The notes under the pieces are model-generated. The model was not told the origin of the DNA. It searched no databases and worked only from the letters and a program-made list of their open reading frames with translations. From the NCBI RefSeq assembly GCF_016123485.1, contig NZ_JADCKQ010000010.1, positions 1 through 64,000 of the forward strand: DNA of 64,000 bases, read 5' to 3'. Positions 26,254-35,536 of this stretch are shown piece after piece (position 1 is the stretch's first letter; each line of letters begins with the position of its first letter). Made by a program: the position numbers and the translations under genes. Source of the stretch: Halocynthiibacter styelae. Its GTDB lineage: Bacteria > Pseudomonadota > Alphaproteobacteria > Rhodobacterales > Rhodobacteraceae.

Positions 26254-27339
26254 TTATTTAGATGCGCCCTGCACACGGTTCACGTGGCCCATCTTGCGGC
26301 CGGTTTTCACTTCGGCTTTGCCATAAAGATGGATGGAGGCTTTCGGATCGGCCAGCAGGTCCGGCAGGTGGTCCATGTCCTCGCCAATCAGGTTTTCCAT
26401 GACCACATCCGAATGACGTTTGCCATCGCCCAGCGGCAGGCCCGCTACCGCACGGATGTGTTGTTCGAACTGATCAACCGCGCAGCCGTTCTGTGTCCAG
26501 TGGCCTGAGTTATGAACGCGAGGGGCGATTTCATTGACGATCAGACCTTTCGGCGTAACGAAAAGCTCCACCCCCAGAACGCCAACATAATCCAGCGCGT
26601 TCAGGATGTTCGCCGTCAGCAGAACTGCATCCATTCGCTGGCTTGCTGTCAGGCGGGCAGGGACGGTGGTCGTGTCCAGGATGCCGTCTTTATGCACGTT
26701 TTCGCCGGGGTCATAACAGGACACTTCGCCATTGACGCCGCGCGCACCGATGACGGAAACCTCATGCGAGAAATCAACAAAGCCTTCCAGCACTGCAGGG
26801 GCGCCGGCCATGGCTTCATAAGCTGTGCGGGCATCTTCTGCGGTTTTCAGGCGGGCCTGGCCCTTGCCGTCATAGCCCATGCGGCGGGTCTTCAGGATGG
26901 CAGGCGTGCCGATATCAGTAATCGCAGCTTCCAGATCCTCAAAGCTTTCGACATTGGCGAAAGGTGCGGTGGTCAGGCCAAGGTCACGCAGATATGTTTT
27001 CTCTGTCAGACGGTCCTGGGACACACGCAGGGCTTCGCGACCCGGGCGGATCGGGCGCAGGCTTTCCAGCAGATCCAGGGCCGATGTCGGGATGTTTTCA
27101 AACTCATAGGTGATCACATCGACGGTTTCGGCAAAGGCACGCAGCGCGTCCTCATCATCGTAAAACGCAGTGGTCACACGATCCGCAACCTGGCCAGCAG
27201 GCGGGTTGGCACCGGGTTCAAAGATGTGGGTTTTATAGCCAAGACGTGAGGCGGCCACAGAAAGCATCCGGCCAAGCTGACCACCGCCAAGAATACCGAT
27301 GGTCGCGTTTGCGGGCAGGGGGGCGTTTGTATCAGTCAT
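26254..27339 (-). CDS. purK: 5-(carboxyamino)imidazole ribonucleotide synthase
   Basis: 361 aa, ATP-grasp enzyme. N-terminal [24 protein letters not shown], the ATP-binding [13 protein letters not shown] and [17 protein letters not shown], and the ligand block [17 protein letters not shown] are all PurK. It carboxylates aminoimidazole ribonucleotide with ATP and bicarbonate in purine synthesis. The ATG at 27339 lies 5 bp before the purE stop codon, so the two genes overlap by 8 bp and are translationally coupled; the longer open frame upstream is purE in another frame. Confidence 0.97.
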   Translation of the reverse strand: MTDTNAPLPANATIGILGGGQLGRMLSVAASRLGYKTHIFEPGANPPAGQVADRVTTAFYDDEDALRAFAETVDVITYEFENIPTSALDLLESLRPIRPGREALRVSQDRLTEKTYLRDLGLTTAPFANVESFEDLEAAITDIGTPAILKTRRMGYDGKGQARLKTAEDARTAYEAMAGAPAVLEGFVDFSHEVSVIGARGVNGEVSCYDPGENVHKDGILDTTTVPARLTASQRMDAVLLTANILNALDYVGVLGVELFVTPKGLIVNEIAPRVHNSGHWTQNGCAVDQFEQHIRAVAGLPLGDGKRHSDVVMENLIGEDMDHLPDLLADPKASIHLYGKAEVKTGRKMGHVNRVQGASK

Positions 27340-27817
27340 CGACAGGTTCATCCGGAATAGAGGCAGACAGCGCATCGCGCCAGGCGTCAAGTTTTTCGGC
27401 AAGCGCGCCATCAGAGACCGCAAGAATACCGGCAGCCATCAGGCCTGCATTTGCAGCACCCGCAGCACCAATGGCCATGGTCGCAACCGGAAAGCCCTTG
27501 GGCATCTGCACGATGGAATAAAGGCTGTCGACACCGGAAAGCGCTTTGGTCTGCACCGGCACACCAATCACCGGCACGCGGGTTTTAGACGCCATCATGC
27601 CCGGAAGATGCGCAGCACCCCCGGCCCCGGCGATGATCACCTTCACACGACCAGCGGCCTTCTTGCCATAATCCCACAGACGATCCGGCGTGCGGTGGGC
27701 AGAAACAATCTTTGCCTCATAGCTGATCCCCAGTTCATCGAGAATATCAGCGGCCAGTTTCATTGTCGGCCAGTCTGACTGGCTGCCCATAATAATGCCC
27801 ACATCTGCCATGGTCAT
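27332..27817 (-). CDS. purE: N5-carboxyaminoimidazole ribonucleotide mutase
   Basis: 161 aa, typical class I PurE. Motifs: [14 protein letters not shown] (phosphate and Ser/Asp active site), [10 protein letters not shown] with the catalytic His, and [26 protein letters not shown]. It moves the carboxyl group from N to C to make CAIR and works with PurK, encoded immediately downstream with an 8-bp overlap. ATG 27817 or the in-frame ATG at 27811 (MADVG) may be used. Confidence 0.97.
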   Translation of the reverse strand: MTMADVGIIMGSQSDWPTMKLAADILDELGISYEAKIVSAHRTPDRLWDYGKKAAGRVKVIIAGAGGAAHLPGMMASKTRVPVIGVPVQTKALSGVDSLYSIVQMPKGFPVATMAIGAAGAANAGLMAAGILAVSDGALAEKLDAWRDALSASIPDEPVDD

Positions 27818-27909
27818 ATCCTTCGGTGGCTTTCAGGAAGCGGCACTATAGCCAATTCAGGCGCACAGACAATCTGACAATGGTACCCTGCGTAAATTTC
27901 AGGCAGAAA

Positions 27910-28134
27910 TTACGCGATAATATCGGGTGTCAGTTCGTTTTCGATCTTCTGGATCCGGTCTTTCAGGAACAGCTTCTGCTTTTTCAGCCGTTTCAGCGCC
28001 AGCTGATCGGCGGTTGCGCGTTCTGCCAGCGCGTCAATCGCGTCATTCAGATCCCGGTGTTCTTCACGCAGAACCTGCAGTTTTACCCGCAATACATCGT
28101 TGTGAGACATTTCTTCAGGAGCATCCATTGTCAT
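27910..28134 (-). CDS. YdcH/DUF465 family small protein
   Basis: 74 aa. It matches the DUF465 family: a coiled-coil hairpin with VLREEHRDLNDAIDAL and LALKRLKKQKLFLKDRIQKIENELTPDIIA, which is the usual end in Rhodobacterales. Function unknown; predicted cytoplasmic coiled coil. ATG 28134 follows AAGG by three bases; ATG 28128 and 28110 are alternatives. The much longer open frame upstream (to 28980) is antisense to hsp20 and not coding. Confidence 0.88.
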   Translation of the reverse strand: MTMDAPEEMSHNDVLRVKLQVLREEHRDLNDAIDALAERATADQLALKRLKKQKLFLKDRIQKIENELTPDIIA

Positions 28135-28205
28135 GGCCTTTTTTATTATTGTCGCCAATTTAACCGCATCAGCGCCAATAAAAAAGAGAGAAATAGACCA
28201 AATAC

Positions 28206-28235
28206 CTTGCAAGCCCGGGGACGGCGGCACATATT
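28206..28235 (+). promoter_or_regulatory. Candidate promoter of hsp20-DUF1150
   Basis: CTTGCAA (28206-28212) and CATATT (28230-28235) are 17 bp apart, 65 bp upstream of the hsp20 ATG. CTTG at -35 fits a heat-shock (RpoH) promoter, but a housekeeping sigma factor could also read it. Confidence 0.45.
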
Positions 28236-28299
28236 TTACCTGTCTGTGTTGCCGATATGCGGGGCGCGGGCGTGAGTCGCTGAACACAGGACAAAAAAG

Positions 28300-28722
28300 A
28301 TGACAAAACTGACCCTTGGGTCTTACCCCTATCTTCTGGGTTTTGATCAGCTGGAACGGCTGGTGGAACGCACTGCAAAATCCGGAAATGACGGCTATCC
28401 CCCTTTTAACATTGAACAAACCAGTGATCATTCCTTCCGTATTACGCTGGCCGTGGCGGGCTTTGCAGAAGAAGATCTGACGATCACGGTCGAAGACAGT
28501 CAGTTGAATGTGCGTGGTGCACAGCAAGACGCGGATGACGACCGGGTCTTTTTGCACCGGGGAATCGCGGCAAGACAGTTTCAGAAAAGTTTTGTTCTTG
28601 CGGAAGGGGTTGAAGTTGGTGCCGCAAGCATGGAAAACGGACTCCTGCATGTGGATCTGACTCGTTCCGTGCCGGAAACGGTTGTGCAGACCATACAAAT
28701 CAACAAACCCCGCGGGGCATAA
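28300..28722 (+). CDS. Small heat shock protein (Hsp20/IbpA family)
   Basis: 140 aa. The alpha-crystallin domain runs from about residue 30 (YPPFNIEQTSDHSFRITLAVAGFAEEDLTITVEDSQLNVRG) to 130, with the end block MENGLLHVDLTRSVPE corresponding to the GxLxxxx motif. The N-terminus YPYLLGFDQLERLVE is typical of IbpA-like class A proteins of alphaproteobacteria. It holds unfolding proteins as an ATP-independent chaperone. A paralogue lies at 51398. The stop overlaps the DUF1150 start by one base (TAATG). Confidence 0.95.
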   Translation: MTKLTLGSYPYLLGFDQLERLVERTAKSGNDGYPPFNIEQTSDHSFRITLAVAGFAEEDLTITVEDSQLNVRGAQQDADDDRVFLHRGIAARQFQKSFVLAEGVEVGAASMENGLLHVDLTRSVPETVVQTIQINKPRGA

Positions 28723-28967
28723 TGAATTCAGAATATGATTTTCCCGGGCTTGAGCCTGTTGAAGGCGACAACGAGAATCGCACGGTTTACGTGCGTGCGG
28801 TTGACGTTGCTGATCTGCCGGATGAAATGCAGGACGCTGCCGGGGATGTCGAACATCTTTATGCGGTCTGCACGGAAGAAGGTGAACAGCTTGCCTTGGT
28901 GAATGAACGCCGCCTGGCTTTTGTGCTGGCGCGTGAACATGATTACGCCCCGGTGTCGGTGCATTAA
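28722..28967 (+). CDS. DUF1150 family protein
   Basis: 81 aa acidic protein with YVRAVDVADLP, LYAVCTEEGEQLALVNERRLAFVLAREHDYAPVSVH, the normal DUF1150 pattern. This family is often found right after hsp20 in alphaproteobacteria, as here (1-base overlap), which implies a linked stress role; the molecular function is unknown. Confidence 0.92.
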   Translation: MNSEYDFPGLEPVEGDNENRTVYVRAVDVADLPDEMQDAAGDVEHLYAVCTEEGEQLALVNERRLAFVLAREHDYAPVSVH

Positions 28968-29117
28968 GCACAGACATCAAATTGAACTGCTGGCTGATAG
29001 AGGGCTGAACTGCCGGGATATCAGCATTACCGCCAGGCTTTCGGGCTGGCTGGCTTGCAGGCTGGCCTGTGGCGCGTTAAAGCAGTCGTAACGAAATTGA
29101 ACCCACAGGAATCCAGC

Positions 29118-29405
29118 ATGTCGATTGACAAGGACACCGCCGCACGGGTGGCAAAACTGGCCCGTATCAAGGTTGAAGATGATGCACTGCCTGCACTGGC
29201 GCAGGAATTTAACGCGATCCTCGGCTTTATCGAAGAGCTGAACGAAGTTGACGTTGAAGGTGTTGAACCGATGACCTCTGTGACACCGCAGCGTCTGAAA
29301 CGCCGTGTGGATGGTGTAACTGACGGCAACCAGCAGGAAGCTGTGCTGAAAAACGCGCCGGATGCGCGTGAAGGGTTCTTTGCCGTGCCGAAGGTGGTTG
29401 AATAA
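29118..29405 (+). CDS. gatC: Aspartyl/glutamyl-tRNA amidotransferase subunit C
   Basis: 95 aa. It matches GatC throughout: [46 protein letters not shown] and the end [14 protein letters not shown]. GatC clamps GatA and GatB in the complex that converts Glu-tRNA(Gln) and Asp-tRNA(Asn) to their amidated forms. ATG 29118 has AGGA nearby; the open frame upstream is not conserved. The stop TAA overlaps the gatA ATG (TAATG). gatB is not in the window. Confidence 0.96.
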   Translation: MSIDKDTAARVAKLARIKVEDDALPALAQEFNAILGFIEELNEVDVEGVEPMTSVTPQRLKRRVDGVTDGNQQEAVLKNAPDAREGFFAVPKVVE

Positions 29406-30892
29406 TGACTGAGCTGAACAAACTGACCATCGCTGACGCGCGTGACGGCATGCGCAAAGGCGATTTTACTTCTTCCGAGATCACCGAAGCCTGCCTGACA
29501 GAAATCGACGGCGCAGGCGCGCTGAATGCTTTTGTACATGGCACTGCTGACATCGCACGCGAACAAGCCACTGCTGCGGATGCACGTATCAAAGCCGGTG
29601 ATGCCCCTGACATGTGCGGCATCCCGCTGGGCATCAAAGATTTGTTCTGCACCAAAGGCGTGCCAAGCCAGGCGGCGTCCCGTATCCTCGAAGGTTTTAA
29701 ACCAGAATACGAAAGCACCATCACCAGCCAGCTGTTTGATGCTGGATCCGTGATGCTGGGCAAGCTGAACATGGACGAATTCGCCATGGGGTCTTCTAAC
29801 GAGACCTCTGTTTATGGCGACGTGGTAAACCCATGGCGCCGTGAAGGTTCTGACGCAAAAATCACGCCTGGCGGCTCATCCGGTGGGTCTGCGTCTGCTG
29901 TAGCGGCTGATCTGTGTCTTGCCGCTACCGGCACCGATACAGGTGGTTCCATCCGTCAGCCTGCGGCTTTCACAGGCATCACAGGCATCAAGCCAACCTA
30001 TGGTCGTTGTTCCCGCTGGGGCGTTGTGGCCTTTGCGTCCAGCCTTGATCAGGCCGGCCCGATGACCAAAACTGTGCGCGATTCTGCGATTATGCTGCAG
30101 GCGATGTCTGGCCATGATGCCAAAGACAGCACCAGCGCTGATCTGGCCGTGCCGGATTTCGAAGCCGCACTGACCGGTGACATCCGTGGCAAGAAAATTG
30201 GTATTCCGAAAGAATACCACATGGATGGTATGCCTGCCGAAATCGAAGCACTTTGGGCCAATGGCCGCGAGATGCTGAAAGACGCGGGCGCTGAGATCGT
30301 TGATATCTCCCTGCCGCACACAAAATACGCGCTGCCGGCTTACTATGTGATTGCGCCTGCGGAAGCCTCTTCCAACCTCGCCCGTTATGATGGTGTACGT
30401 TATGGCCACCGCGCGACACTGGGTGCGGGTGATGCGATTGACGACATGTATGAGAAAACCCGCGCCGAAGGTTTCGGGGCTGAGGTTCAGCGTCGCGTGA
30501 TGGTTGGCACTTACGTGCTGTCCGCTGGTTTCTATGATGCCTATTACAACCGTGCCCGTCGCGTACGCACCCTGATTAAGCAGGACTTTGAAAACGTCTT
30601 TAACGCCGGCGTCGATGCGATCCTGACACCTGCGACACCTTCCAGCGCTTTCGGCCTTGGTGAAATGAAGAACGCTGATCCGGTACAAATGTACCTGAAT
30701 GACGTCTTCACCGTCACCGTGAACATGGCGGGCCTGCCGGGCGTTGCCGTGCCTGCGGGTCTCGACAGTCAGGGGCTGCCACTTGGTCTGCAACTGATCG
30801 GCCGTCCGTGGGAAGAAGGCGATCTGCTGAATCACGCCTATGTGCTTGAGAAGGCCGCTGGCTTTGTTTCCAAGCCGGGTAAATGGTGGTAA
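29405..30892 (+). CDS. gatA: Aspartyl/glutamyl-tRNA amidotransferase subunit A
   Basis: 495 aa, usual length, amidase-signature enzyme. The Ser-cisSer-Lys triad is visible: Lys78 (GIKDLFCT), Ser158 ([11 protein letters not shown]) and Ser182 ([11 protein letters not shown]). It releases ammonia from glutamine for the GatCAB transamidation reaction. Overlaps gatC by one base. It has the high codon bias of a well-expressed gene. Confidence 0.97.
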   Translation: MTELNKLTIADARDGMRKGDFTSSEITEACLTEIDGAGALNAFVHGTADIAREQATAADARIKAGDAPDMCGIPLGIKDLFCTKGVPSQAASRILEGFKPEYESTITSQLFDAGSVMLGKLNMDEFAMGSSNETSVYGDVVNPWRREGSDAKITPGGSSGGSASAVAADLCLAATGTDTGGSIRQPAAFTGITGIKPTYGRCSRWGVVAFASSLDQAGPMTKTVRDSAIMLQAMSGHDAKDSTSADLAVPDFEAALTGDIRGKKIGIPKEYHMDGMPAEIEALWANGREMLKDAGAEIVDISLPHTKYALPAYYVIAPAEASSNLARYDGVRYGHRATLGAGDAIDDMYEKTRAEGFGAEVQRRVMVGTYVLSAGFYDAYYNRARRVRTLIKQDFENVFNAGVDAILTPATPSSAFGLGEMKNADPVQMYLNDVFTVTVNMAGLPGVAVPAGLDSQGLPLGLQLIGRPWEEGDLLNHAYVLEKAAGFVSKPGKWW

Positions 30893-30920
30893 AACGCCAC
30901 AACAGATAACGGCAGGCAGG

Positions 30921-31634
30921 ATGAAAATGCGTTTTGGCTCTACAGTAATGATGGCAGTCTGCACCTTTGCTTTTGTGGCAGGCTGCACAACACCTGAACC
31001 CGATCACCAGCCAGGCGTCGGGTTTGGAAACTATGCGGACTATGAAGCCGAACGTCAGCGTCGCAATGCGGAACTGCGTGGCGAAAGTCTGCCGCCGCGC
31101 ATTTCATCCGAAGTGCCGGCCCCTGCAAGCACAGAGCTTTCAACAGAAGAGCTTCTGCAATCTGCCGAAGCCGCTGTTGGCGGCGAAGCGCCGACACAGG
31201 AATCGCCACGTCTGATCGGCCAGCCAGATAACGCAGGTATCTCTGACGAACAGGATTTCTCTGCTGTCAGTGGCCGTGAAACAATCGAAAGTGACGCTGA
31301 ACGCATCGCTGCGAATCGCGCCAATTACGAAGTCATTGCACCAACTGCTGTTCCAACCCGTACCGGTAGCGGTGGCCCTAACCTTGTTGAGTTTGCACTG
31401 CAGACCAACAATGCGGTTGGCGAACAGGTTCATTCCCGTACGAACCTTCTGTCCGGTAATCGTTATGAACGTAACTGCGCGAAATATGCGTCACCTGACC
31501 TTGCCCAGATGGCCTTCTTGCGTGCCGGTGGCCCACAGCGCGATCGCATGGGGATTGATCCGGATGGCGATGGATATGCCTGTCACTGGGATCCGACGGC
31601 CTTTCGCAACGTGAACCGTGCCGGTGGCAACTGA
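30921..31634 (+). CDS. Lipoprotein with Excalibur-like calcium-binding end
   Basis: 237 aa. Signal peptide ending in the lipobox FVAGC (Cys at about residue 20), so it should be a lipoprotein of the outer or inner membrane. The middle is low-complexity, acidic and Pro/Ser-rich. The C-terminal 50 residues (RNCAKYASPDLAQMAFLRAGG...GIDPDGDGYACHWDP) form an Excalibur-like motif with DPDGDG flanked by two cysteines, a calcium-loop pattern. The function is unknown. ATG 30921 after GGCAGG is preferred. It lies between gatA and the amidase gene; a link to cell-wall processing is possible but only by neighbourhood. Confidence 0.8.
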   Translation: MKMRFGSTVMMAVCTFAFVAGCTTPEPDHQPGVGFGNYADYEAERQRRNAELRGESLPPRISSEVPAPASTELSTEELLQSAEAAVGGEAPTQESPRLIGQPDNAGISDEQDFSAVSGRETIESDAERIAANRANYEVIAPTAVPTRTGSGGPNLVEFALQTNNAVGEQVHSRTNLLSGNRYERNCAKYASPDLAQMAFLRAGGPQRDRMGIDPDGDGYACHWDPTAFRNVNRAGGN

Positions 31635-31649
31635 TTTTACAGGACTGCT

Positions 31650-32339
31650 GTGAACATTAATCTGAATAAAACGCGGCGCTCTCCGAATTTCGGCGAGCGC
31701 CGTGGTGTTTCCGGCCCTGATATGGTGGTGTTGCATTACACAGCCATGGAAGGCTGCGATGCCGCCGCTGAACGCCTGTGTGATCCGCAGTTTGAGGTGT
31801 CTGCCCATTACCTGATCGCTGAGAATGGTGAAATTCATCAACTCGTCGATGAAAACATGCGGGCCTGGCATGCCGGGCGGGGTTCCTGGGGGAATGTTGC
31901 GGATGTTAATTCCCACTCCGTCGGGATTGAACTGGCCAATACCGGCTTTCATCCGTTTCCAGAGGCGCAAATGCAGGCGCTGGAAGCCCTGCTTGCAGGC
32001 ATTCTGGCGCGCCACGATATTCCCGCCAGTCGCGTGATCGGCCATTCTGACATGGCACCCGGACGCAAGATTGATCCTGGCACTCGATTTGACTGGCGAC
32101 GTCTGGCGACACATGGATTGTCTGTTTGGCCACGGCGTGACGCGGCATCTGCCACCAGGTTCGAGGAGGCTGCTGTCGCTTTTGGCTATCCTGCTGAGCT
32201 GCCGGCGCAGGATCTGCTCCAGGCTTTCCGGCTGCGCTTCCGTCCGCATGCCAGCGGTCCCCTGGATGCAGCAGATGAGGCCATGATCTCTGATCTCGCA
32301 ACACGCTTCCCCGTTGACCGCAGTATCATCAGCGCCTAA
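31650..32339 (+). CDS. N-acetylmuramoyl-L-alanine amidase (AmpD/AmiD type)
   Basis: 229 aa. Amidase_2 domain: VVLHYTAMEGCDAA with zinc His29, SAHYLIAENGEIHQLV, ENMRAWHAGRGSWGN, SVGIELAN with catalytic Glu, and GHSDMAPGRKIDPG carrying the other zinc residues and the Lys/Asp-Pro-Gly end. A C-terminal helical region (AAVAFGYPAELPAQDLLQAFRLRFRP) looks like a peptidoglycan-binding PG_binding_1 domain. No signal peptide is seen, so it may act in the cytoplasm on recycled anhydro-muropeptides, as AmpD does. The start is a GTG at 31650, with AGGA 8 nt upstream. Confidence 0.92.
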   Translation: MNINLNKTRRSPNFGERRGVSGPDMVVLHYTAMEGCDAAAERLCDPQFEVSAHYLIAENGEIHQLVDENMRAWHAGRGSWGNVADVNSHSVGIELANTGFHPFPEAQMQALEALLAGILARHDIPASRVIGHSDMAPGRKIDPGTRFDWRRLATHGLSVWPRRDAASATRFEEAAVAFGYPAELPAQDLLQAFRLRFRPHASGPLDAADEAMISDLATRFPVDRSIISA

Positions 32340-32345
32340 AGCAGT

Positions 32346-32728
32346 GCTTGCGTGGATGGCCGGATGACCGCGGGGCCTTTGGGCCGCGAGGAAAGTCCGG
32401 ACTCCGGAAAGCAACGGTGCCAGGTAACGCCTGGCCAGGGTAACCTGAGGGAAAGCGCCACAGAGAATAAACCGCCTGTCATCTGACAGGTAAGGGTGAA
32501 ACGGTGGAGTAAGAGCCCACCGCGGGCCTGGCAACAGGACCGGCACGGCAAGCCCCACCGGGAGCAATGCCAAATAGGGACCGCGTGCGGCGCAAGTCGC
32601 GGGAATTGCTTCTTCCCAGCAGGTTCGGGTTGGCAGCTATAGTGTACTGGCGACAGTGCGCAGAGAAGAATGGTCATCTATGGGGGTAACCCCGGGACAG
32701 AATCCGGCTTACAGGCCATCCACGCAAA
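32346..32728 (+). ncRNA. rnpB: RNase P RNA, bacterial type A
   Basis: The 5' and 3' ends form helix P1 (32348-32361 with 32714-32727, complementary over 14 bp). The universal block GAGGAAAGTCCGGACTCC (about 32390-32407) and the 3' block ACAGAATCCGGCTTACAGG (about 32697-32715) are present, and the arrangement matches alphaproteobacterial RnpB. It cuts the 5' leader from pre-tRNA. It starts within about 10 bp of the amidase stop and ends just before the convergent GFA gene; its promoter must lie inside the amidase gene. Confidence 0.96.
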
Positions 32729-32731
32729 TCT

Positions 32732-33211
32732 TCACAATTGCTGCGCTGCGTCAAACACGGTTGCCGGGCGCAGATTGCCCTGTCGATCTGTTACATGTTC
32801 TGCGTAGGTTTCTATGCCTGGCGGGATGATGCTGCCACGGACAGCATTGCCCAGGAAGATATGCTTTGAATTCTCTGGCGTGATGTCAAACCAGCCGGGG
32901 TCGTCAAAGGACCCTGCAAACACGCCAACGATCTGATCAAAGCGCTCAAAACCCAGATACAGCCGTCCGCCGCACTCCGGACAGAAATGCAGCCACAGAT
33001 GTTTACCCGACCCTTTTGACAGATGGGCCCAGATTTTGGGTGTGCCCTTGTTCATCCTGAAACTGGCATGTGTGAAAATGGGTTCCACCATATAAGAACT
33101 GCCTGTGGTGCGCTGACAGAATCGGCAGTGACAGGTGGTGACTCGCAGGGGCGGAGCGGTTACCTGATACCGGCAGGAACCGCACAGGCAGCCGCCTTCA
33201 CGGACTTTCAT
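32732..33211 (-). CDS. GFA (glutathione-dependent formaldehyde-activating) family protein
   Basis: 159 aa zinc protein. Cysteine pattern: GGCLCGSCRYQV, TTCHCRFCQRTTGS and HFCPECGGRLY, giving the two Zn sites of the GFA fold. The original family member Gfa was reported to bind glutathione and formaldehyde, but most relatives have no proven reaction. GAGGAG stands before ATG 33211. Convergent with rnpB. Confidence 0.9.
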   Translation of the reverse strand: MKVREGGCLCGSCRYQVTAPPLRVTTCHCRFCQRTTGSSYMVEPIFTHASFRMNKGTPKIWAHLSKGSGKHLWLHFCPECGGRLYLGFERFDQIVGVFAGSFDDPGWFDITPENSKHIFLGNAVRGSIIPPGIETYAEHVTDRQGNLRPATVFDAAQQL

Positions 33212-33297
33212 TTGCGTCTCCTCAACTTATTACAGGGCTACCATAGCATATTTTTGATGTTATTTCACGATTGCCCCGGAAACCTCGCCCTAAGTGG

Positions 33298-33325
33298 TTG
33301 ACTTGGGGCATAGGCGCGCTAAAAG
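33298..33325 (+). promoter_or_regulatory. Candidate rpmG promoter
   Basis: TTGACT (33298-33303) and TAAAAG (33320-33325), 16 bp apart, 68 bp before the rpmG start. Good housekeeping-type spacing and -35 match. Confidence 0.5.
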
Positions 33326-33392
33326 CAGGCTTCAAGAATTTCACGGGTGGGTGGATTCTATATCCTGCCGCCCCGTTGACTGGAGAAGACCC

Positions 33393-33560
33393 ATGGCGAA
33401 GCCGACCACAATTAAGATCCGCCTCAACTCGTCCGCGGGCACCGGCCACTTTTATGTGACGAAGAAAAACGCACGCACCATGACCGAAAAGATGGTCGTG
33501 CGCAAATACGACCCGGTTGTGCGCAAGCATGTCGAGTACAAAGAAGGCAAAATCAAGTAA
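33393..33560 (+). CDS. rpmG: 50S ribosomal protein L33
   Basis: 55 aa. [26 protein letters not shown]...[24 protein letters not shown] is the cysteine-free L33 typical of proteobacteria. GGAGAAG precedes ATG 33393. An inverted repeat AAGAAGGC/GCCTTCTT (33541-33548, 33561-33568) spans the stop codon, and a terminator follows. Confidence 0.97.
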   Translation: MAKPTTIKIRLNSSAGTGHFYVTKKNARTMTEKMVVRKYDPVVRKHVEYKEGKIK

Positions 33561-33587
33561 GCCTTCTTAACGAAGACAAAGCAAAAG

Positions 33588-33620
33588 CCGCGCAACCCAC
33601 ACCGGGAAGCGCGGTTTTTC
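33588..33620 (+). terminator. Terminator of rpmG
   Basis: CCGCGC (33588-33593) pairs with GCGCGG (33609-33614), followed by TTTTTCTTTT. Confidence 0.75.
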
Positions 33621-33683
33621 TTTTGAAGACCTCCGCGCCGCCCCGGACCAACAGCCAAAGCTGACAATCCGCCGGAGATCATC

Positions 33684-34253
33684 ATGGAACAATTTTCTGA
33701 GCTGAAGAATTTCACTGCCGTTGAACCACGCGAAACCCGCGTGAAGACGACAGGTGGCCAGACCATTGTTATGCGCATCGCCCGCAAGGGGGATTTTGAC
33801 GCGGTGGATGCGCTTCTGGCGCAAAGCTATCCCAAAACCCTGACAGGCCACTACCTGCCCTCTGTGATGGCGCTTGCGATGCCAAAAATCGCACGCGCGA
33901 ATATGCGGCTTCTACGCTCTGGCCGGTATTTTCTGGCGCACAGCGAAAGCGGCCGTCTGCTGGGCGCGGGTGGTTATAGTCTTGAGGCACCCGGTGGGCG
34001 TAAATCCATCCCAGGCACTGCCCATATCCGTCATGTCGTGACAGATCATGCGCATCAGGGGCGTGGCATTGGCCGGGCGATCCTGCGGCACAGTCTTGCC
34101 CAGGCTGCACAAGAAGGCATCAATCGGTTTGATTGCCTGTCCACTGTGAATGCGGAAGGATTCTATGCCGGTTTAGGGTTTCGTAGTATCGGACCGGTTG
34201 AATTGCCCCTTGCCCCGGGGATTCGTTTCCCGGCGGTGCAGATGCAGTTATGA
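33684..34253 (+). CDS. GNAT-family N-acetyltransferase
   Basis: 189 aa. The acetyl-CoA loop is HIRHVVTDHAHQGRGIGRAILRHSL, matching motif A (Q/R-x-x-G-x-G/A), followed by AAQEGINRFDCLSTVNAEGFYAGLGFRSIG, the motif B region. Substrate unknown. The C-terminus ends in VQMQL and overlaps the end of the convergent metallopeptidase-like gene by 6 bp. Confidence 0.85.
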   Translation: MEQFSELKNFTAVEPRETRVKTTGGQTIVMRIARKGDFDAVDALLAQSYPKTLTGHYLPSVMALAMPKIARANMRLLRSGRYFLAHSESGRLLGAGGYSLEAPGGRKSIPGTAHIRHVVTDHAHQGRGIGRAILRHSLAQAAQEGINRFDCLSTVNAEGFYAGLGFRSIGPVELPLAPGIRFPAVQMQL

Positions 34254-34976
34254 ATTCAGTTTCCGGCGCAGGGCTTCCAGTTCTGTGCCGGGGCTGCGCA
34301 GTTCTTTCAGTGCTTTCTTCAGATATTTGCGCATCCGCGCAGACAGATCCGGCAGAACCTGTTCCTGCGGGATGCAGCGCAGATATATGAACACAGCAAG
34401 GCAATAGCAACGCGTGGGCTGGCGCATGTAGCCGCCCCAACCGCTGGCCTCGTATCCGTTGACCTGAATGATGCCGCCACCGGATGTGACGCAATGCAGA
34501 TCCGTGCGCAGTTCTTCTTCGCTCATGTCTTCCGGGAATTCTTCTTCGTCATTTAAAAGCACATGATGCATCAATTCGTGATGCAGCGTCGCCAGAAGAG
34601 TGATCGGAAGATATTCAAGATGATCCGGATCGTAATGCACAACAGCAGCCCCGCCAACGTCATCCCCCTGGGGTTGCCATGTGCCGCCAACCTGTGACAG
34701 CTGGCCATAGTCCGGAACCTGATTTTCTGCCCGCACCCGGTTCAGTGGCGCCACGTGTATTTCAGCATCTTCGATGTGCAACAAGCGCTGAAAATCCCGC
34801 ACAAGCCGCTGTACCGTTTCCGGGGTCTTACCGCCGGGGGCTGTGAAGAAATCGCGGGTTGGCAGGATCAGCGGCGTATCGTTGCGCAGGATATTCTGAT
34901 CAATCGCAAAGGAAAATTCTGCGACTATCCAGTGACGCAGATCATCTTCAATAAGCGGGCGGGATTTTAAAAACAT
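34248..34976 (-). CDS. Uncharacterised protein with zinc-metallopeptidase-like HELMHH motif
   Basis: 242 aa, no named family. A short helix carries LLATLHHELMHHVLL near residue 135, which contains the HExxH zinc-binding motif of zincins; YDPDHLEYLP precedes it. The rest is mixed, with a Cys-containing RCYCLAVFIYLRCIP stretch at about 205 and a basic C-terminal helix. No signal peptide. It could be a cytoplasmic metalloprotease or a relict fold. AAGG 6 nt before ATG 34976 supports the start. It follows a GNAT gene in a leftward pair. Confidence 0.7.
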   Translation of the reverse strand: MFLKSRPLIEDDLRHWIVAEFSFAIDQNILRNDTPLILPTRDFFTAPGGKTPETVQRLVRDFQRLLHIEDAEIHVAPLNRVRAENQVPDYGQLSQVGGTWQPQGDDVGGAAVVHYDPDHLEYLPITLLATLHHELMHHVLLNDEEEFPEDMSEEELRTDLHCVTSGGGIIQVNGYEASGWGGYMRQPTRCYCLAVFIYLRCIPQEQVLPDLSARMRKYLKKALKELRSPGTELEALRRKLNS

Positions 34977-34990
34977 AACGAACCTTAACT

Positions 34991-35464
34991 CTATATTTCA
35001 CCCTCTGCATAAATGATCTTCGGCGTCAGACCAACAGAACGCATCAGTGCGGCAGAGGCTTCGTTAAACATTGCATAGGTCACACTCATATGGGTGTAAC
35101 CTTCATCTGCCAGATGTTCCTTCAGCGCGTCAATCAGGGCGCGACCGATGCCCTGGCGGTGATAATCCGGCAGCACCGAAATATGTTCGATCATTCCGTG
35201 ATTCTTTGGGGGCGAAACTGGTGCCTCTGGACCGCGGCGTTTCCTGCCCAGGACATACCCCATCGGGTGGGCATTCTCATCGCGGGCGACCAGTGCCACA
35301 TATGCCGGATCACTCAGCATCTCTCTGAGCCAGGCAATACAATCATCTTTATCCGGGTCTGCAATATTGCGTTCGGGTTGATGTAGAACGTGCAGGTCAT
35401 GCACCACACGCAAAAGTGGCCAGAGTTCATGGGCGTTTTCAGCAGGCAATTGGGTGATTCTCAT
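34991..35464 (-). CDS. GNAT-family N-acetyltransferase
   Basis: 157 aa. Motif A is IEHISVLPDYHRQGIGRALIDALKEHL; FNEASAALMRSVGLTPKIIYAEGEI closes the fold. The N-terminus has the usual LLRVVHDLHV pattern. Substrate unknown. The gene is followed downstream by the HELMHH gene, 14 bp away, suggesting a shared transcript. Confidence 0.88.
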   Translation of the reverse strand: MRITQLPAENAHELWPLLRVVHDLHVLHQPERNIADPDKDDCIAWLREMLSDPAYVALVARDENAHPMGYVLGRKRRGPEAPVSPPKNHGMIEHISVLPDYHRQGIGRALIDALKEHLADEGYTHMSVTYAMFNEASAALMRSVGLTPKIIYAEGEI

Positions 35465-35488
35465 TTTATCTCTCGCTTAAAAAGAAAA

Positions 35489-35512
35489 AGGCCGGTCATT
35501 TCTGACCGGCCT
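35489..35512 (-). terminator. Terminator of the Bax-inhibitor-1 gene
   Basis: Perfect 10-bp stem (35489-35498 with 35503-35512) with a 4-nt loop. Read on the minus strand it is followed by TTTTTCTTTTT, so it ends the leftward BI-1 transcript. Confidence 0.9.
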
Positions 35513-35536
35513 CGTAATTCAGTTATGATGCAGCGA

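Noticed and set aside
28135-28980. Long minus-strand open frame continuous with the DUF465 gene
   Set aside because: It is antisense to hsp20 and DUF1150, has no conserved start and none of the composition of a coding region; the DUF465 family protein begins at about 28134.
29876-30988. 370-codon minus-strand frame antisense to gatA
   Set aside because: Mirror of a strongly biased gene on the opposite strand; no domain and no ribosome binding site.
31491-32573. 360-codon minus-strand frame over the amidase and rnpB
   Set aside because: Crosses a structural RNA and a clear enzyme gene; it has no protein features.
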